Source: WGAB01 sp964406105 (lineage in GTDB: Bacteria; Hydrothermota; Hydrothermia; WGAB01). Taken from it: 35,510 nucleotides of DNA. This document shows positions 30,407-35,510 of this stretch, piece by piece (the stretch's first letter is position 1; every line of letters starts with the position of its first letter). The position numbers and the translations under genes were made by a program. The notes under the pieces were generated by a model. That model searched no databases, was not told the origin of the DNA, and saw only the letters and a list, made by a program, of their open reading frames with translations. The DNA lies in assembly GCA_964406105.1 (NCBI GenBank), contig CAYOQK010000040.1:1-35510 (forward strand), written 5' to 3'.

Positions 30407-30427
30407 GCCTAAAAGGAGGTGTAAACC

Positions 30428-30667
30428 ATGGCAGATCTGAAGGAACTCATCGAGTATGTCGCGAAGGCGCTGGTGGACAACCCTGACCTCGTGTCCGTGA
30501 CGGAGATCCCTGGCGAAAAGACGGTCATCTACGAGCTGAAGGTGGGCGAGGGCGATCTCGGAAAGGTAATTGGCCGGGAGGGCAAAACGGCCAAGGCCAT
30601 CCGGACCATCATCTCGGCGGCCGCCATGAAGAAGGGCAAACGGGCGGTCCTCGAGATCCTTGAGTAA
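30428..30667 (+). CDS. khpA: KH-domain RNA-binding protein KhpA
   Basis: 79 residues, a single KH domain. The RNA-binding loop is VIGREGKTAKAIR (GxxG as GREG), and it begins MADLKELIEYVAKALVDNPD as KhpA/YlqC proteins do. In other bacteria KhpA pairs with KhpB/Jag and binds many transcripts. AAGGAGGT (30413-30420) is an exact match to the anti-Shine-Dalgarno consensus, 7 nt before the ATG, probably giving strong translation. Confidence 0.95.
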   Translation: MADLKELIEYVAKALVDNPDLVSVTEIPGEKTVIYELKVGEGDLGKVIGREGKTAKAIRTIISAAAMKKGKRAVLEILE

Positions 30668-31193
30668 TCCAAGGAAGGATCCACACGCCCTCGTTGCGGT
30701 AGCCCGCATCACACGCCCGTATGGGCTTAAGGGTGAGGTGAAAATCCTCGCCCTGACCGACACGGTAGAAGAGCTGTTTCGCTTTTCCCGCTTTATTCTG
30801 CTACGCGGTGGCGAGCGGCACACCCTGCAGGTGGAATCCTTAAGGCCTGGTGGCGGACACCACTTTATCCTCAAACCCAAAACCATTCACAGCCGCGACG
30901 AGGCCGAAACCTTACGGGGCAAGATCCTTTTCGTAGAACGCCACGAACTCTCCCCTATTGAGGAAGCCGATACCTACTACTTCCACGATCTCATGGGCTT
31001 GGAGGTGCTGGATGCCGAGGGAACCCGGATCGGCGAGGTGTTTGATGTCCATCGCTTCGGTATCGGGGAAACCCTGGAAATCCGCACCACGGGCGGTGAG
31101 CATGTGCTGGTGCCCTTCGCCCGCGAGTATGTGGTGGAAGTGAATCTGGAGGAGGGATGGATCCGCATCCGAAGGAAAGAAGGCCTCTTTTGA
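30660..31193 (+). CDS. rimM: Ribosome maturation factor RimM, TTG start
   Basis: 177 residues. The TTG at 30660 is the only possible start before the conserved VARITRPYGLKGEVKI segment, because the frame upstream has a stop and no other start codon. It overlaps the khpA stop by 8 nt with no ribosome binding site of its own. The C-terminal PRC-barrel has YYFHDLMGLEVLD, GEVFDVHRFG and VLVPFAREYV. RimM aids 30S head maturation and binds S19. Confidence 0.96.
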   Translation: MSNPRKDPHALVAVARITRPYGLKGEVKILALTDTVEELFRFSRFILLRGGERHTLQVESLRPGGGHHFILKPKTIHSRDEAETLRGKILFVERHELSPIEEADTYYFHDLMGLEVLDAEGTRIGEVFDVHRFGIGETLEIRTTGGEHVLVPFAREYVVEVNLEEGWIRIRRKEGLF

Positions 31194-31957
31194 GGGTGGA
31201 CATCGTCACCCTGTTCCCCGAGTACTTTGAGTTCCCCCTGCGGGTGGGTCCCGTGCGACGCGCCCGGGAACAGGGTACCCTGGAGGTCCGGCTCCTGGAC
31301 CTCCGGTCCTTCGCCGATAGCCCCAAGGAGGTGGACGACTACCCATATGGAGGCGGCGCGGGCATGGTGCTCAAACCTGAGCCCCTTGTGCGGGCCATTG
31401 AGTCGGTGCGTGGCCCGGAGAGCCTCGTGATTCTGTTCTCACCCCAAGGGGAGCGGTTGAATCACGCCCGCGTGAAGGAGTTGGCCACGAAGCCCCATCT
31501 CATCCTCCTTTGCGGCCGGTACAAGGGGGTGGACGAACGGGTGCGACGGTGGGTGGACCTGGAACTCTCCATCGGTGACTACGTGCTCTCCGGGGGCGAG
31601 CCCGCCGCCTTGGTGCTCCTGGATGCAGTGGCCCGCTGGCTCCCCGAGAGTTTGGGCGATAAGGATTCGGCTTTGACCGATTCCTTTGAAACCGGCCTGC
31701 TGGACGCACCTCTGTACACCCGTCCCCCAGAGTTCCGCGGGCTCCGGGTGCCCGAGGTCCTGCGGTCGGGCAACCATGCCCAGATCCGGAGGTGGCGGCG
31801 AAAGCAATCCCTCCTCCGCACGTTGCTGCGCCGGCCCGACCTCTTGGAACGGTATCCCCTGAGCGAGGAGGACCGGAAACTGCTCCAAGAGGCCCTGGAG
31901 GAATACGAAGGGCAGGCGTCAGAGGAACCCTCTCCAGAACAGGAGAAATCGTCATGA
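31190..31957 (+). CDS. trmD: tRNA (guanine-37-N1) methyltransferase, TTG start
   Basis: 255 residues from a TTG at 31190 that overlaps the rimM stop (TTGA) and gives the canonical MRVDIVTLFPEYF. An in-frame ATG at 31157 would add 11 residues and is the alternative. The trefoil-knot SAM site is seen in YGGGAGMVLKPEP, ILFSPQGERL, LCGRYKGVDERV and ELSIGDYVLSGGEPAAL. The catalytic region includes DSFETGLLDAPLYTRP and VLRSGNHAQIRRWRR. It makes m1G37 in tRNAs, preventing frameshifting. In most bacteria rplS follows; here fabG does. Confidence 0.97.
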   Translation: MRVDIVTLFPEYFEFPLRVGPVRRAREQGTLEVRLLDLRSFADSPKEVDDYPYGGGAGMVLKPEPLVRAIESVRGPESLVILFSPQGERLNHARVKELATKPHLILLCGRYKGVDERVRRWVDLELSIGDYVLSGGEPAALVLLDAVARWLPESLGDKDSALTDSFETGLLDAPLYTRPPEFRGLRVPEVLRSGNHAQIRRWRRKQSLLRTLLRRPDLLERYPLSEEDRKLLQEALEEYEGQASEEPSPEQEKSS

Positions 31958-32691
31958 GATTTCAGGATCAAGTGGTGCTGATCACCGGTGCCTCCACCGG
32001 TATCGGTTGGGCCACCAGCCGAGCCTTCTTTCAAGAAGGGGCCCGGGTTGCCCTGGTGGCCAGGAACGAGGAAACCCTGCGCCAACGGTTCCAGGAACTG
32101 GGCAGCGACGCGTCCCGGGTTGCCCTGTTCCCGGCCGACGTAGCCGATGGTCAACGCGCTCAAGAGGTGGTGCAAGCCGTCCTGGACCAATGGGGCCGGG
32201 TGGATGTGCTGGTGAACAACGCAGGGATCGCCATTGATAAACTCCTGCTTCGTTTGGGCCCCGAGGAGTGGCAGCGGGTGCTGGACGTGAACCTCACGGG
32301 CATGTATCACTTCAGTCGGGCCGTTTTACGGCCCATGCTCAAGCAACGGCAAGGCGTGATCATCAATGTTTCCTCGGTGGTGGGCATCACCGGCAATCCA
32401 GGCCAATCGGCCTATGCGGCCTCCAAGGCTGGCATGATCGCCTTCACCCGCTCCCTGGCCCGCGAGGTGGGGAGCCGCAACCTGAGGGTGGTGGCAGTGG
32501 CCCCGGGGTATGTGGAAACCCGCATGACCGAGGGGTTGCCCGAGGCCGTCAAGGAAGCCTACCGGCAGCAGATTGCCTTGGGGCGACCGGCCCAACCTGA
32601 GGAGATCGCCCGGGTGATCCTCTTTTTGGCCTCCGACGAGGCGTCTTACATCACCGGCCAGGTGATCGTGGTGGATGGAGGGATGATCTAA
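31954..32691 (+). CDS. fabG: 3-oxoacyl-ACP reductase (SDR family)
   Basis: 245 residues starting MRFQDQVVLITGASTGIGWA, at an ATG overlapping the trmD stop (ATGA) with AGGAG upstream. The longer open frame is shadow trmD sequence. The cofactor motif is TGASTGIG, then DVADG, NNAGIAI, and the catalytic S141, Y154 and K158 (NVSSVVG, then YAASKAG). The C-terminal ITGQVIVVDGG is typical of FabG. It reduces beta-ketoacyl-ACP with NADPH, the step after fabH. Other SDR substrates cannot be ruled out. The 3' end overlaps the convergent outer-membrane gene by 4 nt. Confidence 0.9.
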   Translation: MRFQDQVVLITGASTGIGWATSRAFFQEGARVALVARNEETLRQRFQELGSDASRVALFPADVADGQRAQEVVQAVLDQWGRVDVLVNNAGIAIDKLLLRLGPEEWQRVLDVNLTGMYHFSRAVLRPMLKQRQGVIINVSSVVGITGNPGQSAYAASKAGMIAFTRSLAREVGSRNLRVVAVAPGYVETRMTEGLPEAVKEAYRQQIALGRPAQPEEIARVILFLASDEASYITGQVIVVDGGMI

Positions 32692-34010
32692 CGGAAATCC
32701 CGTCGCCAGAAGCCCTGGATCTCCACCACCGGCGAAAACTCGGTTTCCCCTGCCCGCTGGGTCTGCAGAACGCCGAGCCGCCCGCAGAACTCCCAGCCTT
32801 CCCAGGGCCGCCAGCCCCAAAGGAAAGTGGCCTCCACGGTTTTGGTGGGGGTCCCTCGCAGGAAGTTATCCTGAGGAAACTGGGCGGTGGAATCGGCAGG
32901 ATCCTCGGGCACCGGCCAAGGGGTAGTGGCCCGGTTCTCTCCCCGCACCCGCCATTGGAACTCTCCGCCCCAGCGAAACGTTTTTCCGTGCCGTTGTACC
33001 CGCACCCAGGCCATTTCCAGGTCTGGCCCGAAGGGGTGCCCCACGGGAATGCCGTAGATCTCAAAGCGGTCGTAAGCGTAAAAGTGGTTGTACACCCATG
33101 CGGTGATCTTGGTGTACTCTCCGTGCCAGGCCCAGGCCCCACGGGCTCCTTCCAGGCCCACAAGCCATCCCAGGTGGTTGGTTTCCCGATTCACTGAGGG
33201 GGCGTACTGGTAGTCGTCCACCAAGAACTCCCCATAGAGGTGCCATCCCTGCAGGGGTTGCCAGCGGCCGTGGAACAGCCACAGGATGTTGCCGTTGGCC
33301 ATGGGATAGTGGTTGAACTGATTGGTGTAATACAGGGTGAAGGGGTTGGCAAAGAGCAGCTGAAAAGTCATGTCGCCGCCGTAGGTGAAGGCCTCGCTGA
33401 AACCCACCCGAAGCCGTTGTCCCAAGGATAGGGAAAGGCCGTGGAAGGCCATGTAGCGGTGGGCCCGGACCTCCGGTGAGGTGTCCCCTGGAAAGGTGGT
33501 GTGGCGGGCTCGGATGTCTGGCCACTGGGAGAGGGCATGGTGGAACTCCAGGGGGCCCTTGTGGAACTGCCATGCCACGAACTCTTGGGGAGGAGCCTCT
33601 TCGCTGAAGAGTAGAGGAAAACGGGCCGATTCTCCAAAGTGCAGGGGTGCCCGTCCAGCGGCCAACCACAGGGATTCCATGGGGTGCCACCGGATCAAGG
33701 CTCGCCGGAAGTCTGAGCGGAAGGCATCGTGGAACTTCTGGATGGGATACACACCGTCATCGCCGGTTTTCAGCATGGGTTCCCACAGAAAACGCCAGGG
33801 TCCGCGTGCGTAGCTCAATGCAAGGGTGCTGGTGGTCCAGAGCTGGGTGTCCCGATGGGTGGTGAAGGTTCCCAAAACCCCGGTGAAGGGTGGAGAGAAG
33901 CCCAGGGAAAACGTTGAGGGCCAGGAACCCTGTTGGAGAACAGAGTCCCGTTCCCACAGGCGAGGTTCTATCCCCTCGCCAAAGGCAAGGAGGAACAGCA
34001 GGAGCCACAT
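32688..34010 (-). CDS. Wzi-like outer-membrane beta-barrel protein (capsule/surface polysaccharide)
   Basis: 440 residues with a short signal peptide (MWLLLFLLAFGEG). The rest is a series of alternating aromatic/polar strands rich in Trp, Phe and Tyr, as in outer-membrane barrels. The central GFSEAFTYGGDMTFQLLFAN region, followed by PFTLYYTNQFNHY, resembles the LNPF-containing segment of capsule-assembly Wzi proteins, which anchor polysaccharide at the cell surface. Identification rests on layout and this motif, so another porin-like family is possible. AAAGGA precedes the ATG. It lies 11 nt after the Gfo/Idh gene, consistent with a polysaccharide operon. Confidence 0.65.
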   Translation of the reverse strand: MWLLLFLLAFGEGIEPRLWERDSVLQQGSWPSTFSLGFSPPFTGVLGTFTTHRDTQLWTTSTLALSYARGPWRFLWEPMLKTGDDGVYPIQKFHDAFRSDFRRALIRWHPMESLWLAAGRAPLHFGESARFPLLFSEEAPPQEFVAWQFHKGPLEFHHALSQWPDIRARHTTFPGDTSPEVRAHRYMAFHGLSLSLGQRLRVGFSEAFTYGGDMTFQLLFANPFTLYYTNQFNHYPMANGNILWLFHGRWQPLQGWHLYGEFLVDDYQYAPSVNRETNHLGWLVGLEGARGAWAWHGEYTKITAWVYNHFYAYDRFEIYGIPVGHPFGPDLEMAWVRVQRHGKTFRWGGEFQWRVRGENRATTPWPVPEDPADSTAQFPQDNFLRGTPTKTVEATFLWGWRPWEGWEFCGRLGVLQTQRAGETEFSPVVEIQGFWRRDFR

Positions 34011-34021
34011 GGGCGTGTCCT

Positions 34022-35047
34022 TTAGAGGTCCAGAGGCACGAACTGACCGCGTTTTTTCAAACTCTGGGTGGCTGCCTCCAGGATCTTGACGATCCGCAGG
34101 CCAAAGGCCCCATCGGTTAAGGGTTTGGTGCCTTTTTCAATGCACTCTACGAAGTGCTCAGCCTCGGTGCGCAGGGCCTCTTTTGAGCTCAGTTTCGGGG
34201 CCCACATATCGCCAGTGCGGTACTCCACCAGAAAACGGTAGAGATGCTCATTGGGCATTCCATTCTGAAGCACCTCTACGCCTTTGTCGTATACCTTTAC
34301 CTTCTCGCTGGGCTCGGTGTCGTCGTACACGATCATCTTCTTGGTGCCTCCCAGTACCAGCAGCCGAATTTTCACGGGAGCCAACCAGCTCACGTTGATG
34401 TGGGCGATGACGTCGTTGGGGTAGTACAGGGTGAGGTAGGCGATGTTTTCCAAATCCGGGTTATAGTGAGAGGCACCGGTGGCCACCACGCCTTCAGGCT
34501 TGAGGTCTAAAAGATACTCCAGGATGGAGAGGTCGTGGGGAGCCAGGTCCCAGAGTACATTGACATCGGGCTGAAAGAGGCCCAAATTCACCCGAATGGA
34601 GTCAAAGTACAAGATCTTCCCCAGGCTACCGGACTCAATGAGTTCTTTGATCTTTTGCACTGCTCCGGTGTAGATGAAGGTATGGTCTACCAAAAGCACC
34701 AGGTTTTTGCGTTCAGCGAGTTCCACCAGTTCTTCGGCCTCTTCGGAGCGGGAAGTGAGGGGTTTTTCCACCAGCACATGCTTGCCCTCCTGCAGGGCCT
34801 TTTTGGCCAGTTCGTAGTGGGCGAAGATGGGAGTTGCGATGAGGATGGCATCTACCTTGGGATCTTGGATGACCTCCTCTGGATTGGCGGTGACCTGAAC
34901 ATGGGGGTACAGGCGTTGTGCCAAGGTACGCCGTTCCTCCTTCAGGTCGGCAACCCAGAGGACCTCGGCGTTCTCAATGGCGTTGAAGTTCCGGACCAGA
35001 TTTGGCCCCCAGTACCCAAAACCGATAACACCCACGCGAATCATCAT
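34022..35047 (-). CDS. Gfo/Idh/MocA-family NAD-dependent sugar oxidoreductase
   Basis: 341 residues. The N-terminal Rossmann motif is GVIGFGYWGPNLVRNF (6-21). The family EKP motif is at 94-96 (VLVEKPLTSR). The active-site region is NVLWDLAPHDLSILEYLL. The pattern is close to WlbA/WbpB-like UDP-N-acetyl-sugar 3-dehydrogenases, which make the 3-keto sugar that a DegT aminotransferase then aminates. That partner is the gene directly upstream, coupled by ATGA. Substrate assignment is inference. Two consecutive ATG codons begin the gene; the first (35047) overlaps the previous stop. Confidence 0.9.
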   Translation of the reverse strand: MMIRVGVIGFGYWGPNLVRNFNAIENAEVLWVADLKEERRTLAQRLYPHVQVTANPEEVIQDPKVDAILIATPIFAHYELAKKALQEGKHVLVEKPLTSRSEEAEELVELAERKNLVLLVDHTFIYTGAVQKIKELIESGSLGKILYFDSIRVNLGLFQPDVNVLWDLAPHDLSILEYLLDLKPEGVVATGASHYNPDLENIAYLTLYYPNDVIAHINVSWLAPVKIRLLVLGGTKKMIVYDDTEPSEKVKVYDKGVEVLQNGMPNEHLYRFLVEYRTGDMWAPKLSSKEALRTEAEHFVECIEKGTKPLTDGAFGLRIVKILEAATQSLKKRGQFVPLDL

Positions 35048-35510
35048 ACCCCCCTAAAAAAGTTTTGGATTTGTTCGGCCACGTACCGAACCTCCTCTTC
35101 GGAGAGCTCGGCAAACATGGGCAAGGAGAGGGTTTGTCGGGCCACCCGTTCGGAAACAGGGAGCGAGCCCTCGCCCAGGCCCATGAAGGCATACGCCTTT
35201 TGCAAGTGTACAGGGATGGGGTAGTGAATGCCCACTTGCACGTCGTGGGCCTTCAGGTATTCCAACAGGGCGTCCCGGTGTTCTGTGAGCACAGTAAACA
35301 GGTGGTACACGTGTCGGGCGTAGGGGGCCTCTTCGGGCAACTGGAGGTCTCCCACGTCTTTTAGGAGTTCACGGTACCGTTGCGCCCAATGGCGTCGGCC
35401 CTCGTTCCACCGATCCAGGTGCTGAACCTTCTCCCGTAGAACCACTCCTTGCAGGTTGTTGATTCGCAGGTTCAGGCCGATGTAGTCGTGGTAGTATTTG
35501 CGGAAGGAAC
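35044..35510 (-). CDS. DegT/DnrJ/EryC1/StrS sugar aminotransferase, 5' truncated
   Basis: The C-terminal 155 or so residues of a PLP-dependent sugar aminotransferase; the gene runs off the window end. The frame is open to the last base. IGLNLRINNLQG followed by LREKVQHLDRWNEGRR is the conserved segment after the PLP lysine in this family (usually YNYRMSELQAA). Further on come YARHVYHLFTVL, VQVGIHYPIPVHLQKAY, and SERVARQTLSLPMFAELSEE. The GTG at 35445 is internal, not a start. It probably transfers an amino group to the keto sugar made by the downstream oxidoreductase. Confidence 0.92.
   Translation of the reverse strand, partial: SFRKYYHDYIGLNLRINNLQGVVLREKVQHLDRWNEGRRHWAQRYRELLKDVGDLQLPEEAPYARHVYHLFTVLTEHRDALLEYLKAHDVQVGIHYPIPVHLQKAYAFMGLGEGSLPVSERVARQTLSLPMFAELSEEEVRYVAEQIQNFFRGV

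Noticed and set aside
1..35510. tRNA genes, CRISPR arrays, insertion sequences, phage genes
   Set aside because: No cloverleaf-like segments, regularly spaced repeats, transposase or integrase motifs, or long terminal inverted repeats were seen on reading both strands. Intergenic space is too small to hide more than short elements.

Overview
The window is a dense, GC-rich (about 60% by eye) bacterial chromosome segment. It has very short intergenic gaps, many 1-8 nt stop/start overlaps and frequent GTG or TTG starts. Three features suggest a member of the Bacteroidota/FCB assemblage or a related thermophilic candidate phylum: a PorX-type response regulator with a PglZ domain, a secreted protein ending in a type-A type IX secretion (T9SS) sorting domain, and a carboxypeptidase-regulatory/plug/barrel outer-membrane protein. 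The rplM-rpsI-rpsB-tsf gene order, a single-unit EF-Ts of about 200 residues and a GH57 glucan branching enzyme fit this. The species cannot be named from the sequence alone.

Layout. (1) 2-1183: the 3' part of a DASS/SLC13 anion transporter. (2) 1220-6701, plus strand: a consensus promoter followed by rplM, rpsI, rpsB, tsf, pyrH, frr, uppS, cdsA and a small zinc-hook MazG protein, joining translation, UMP supply, ribosome recycling and lipid-carrier/phospholipid synthesis. (3) 6713-9100, minus strand: a TonB-receptor-like outer-membrane protein, separated by a terminator hairpin from the alpha operon. (4) 9180-12153, minus strand: a consensus promoter, then rpmJ, rpsM, rpsK, rpsD, rpoA, rplQ. 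(5) 12205-19323, minus strand: acyl-CoA dehydrogenase, GH57 branching enzyme, glycogen synthase, tryptophanase and a divergent pyruvate kinase, tightly coupled. (6) 19444-22122, minus strand: porX and a solitary nuoD as a pair, with a promoter that predicts leaderless mRNA. (7) 22229-24922, minus strand: a secreted three-part enzyme (deacetylase-like, S15 hydrolase, T9SS sorting domain). (8) 25023-32691, plus strand: a second promoter of leaderless geometry, then twelve genes: prenyl diphosphate synthase, DUF212, site-2 protease, fabH, NDUFA9-like SDR, HD hydrolase, rpe, rpsP, khpA, rimM, trmD, fabG. (9) 32688-35510, minus strand: a Wzi-like outer-membrane protein, a Gfo/Idh/MocA oxidoreductase and a partial DegT aminotransferase, a fragment of a surface-polysaccharide locus.

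Most genes are housekeeping genes of clear identity. The unusual material lies in 19.4-25.1 kb: the PorX/NuoD pair, the T9SS cargo fusion, interleaved inverted repeats in the divergent intergenic region, and two promoters whose -10 box sits only 9 nt before an ATG. I saw no tRNA, rRNA, CRISPR array, insertion sequence or prophage gene.
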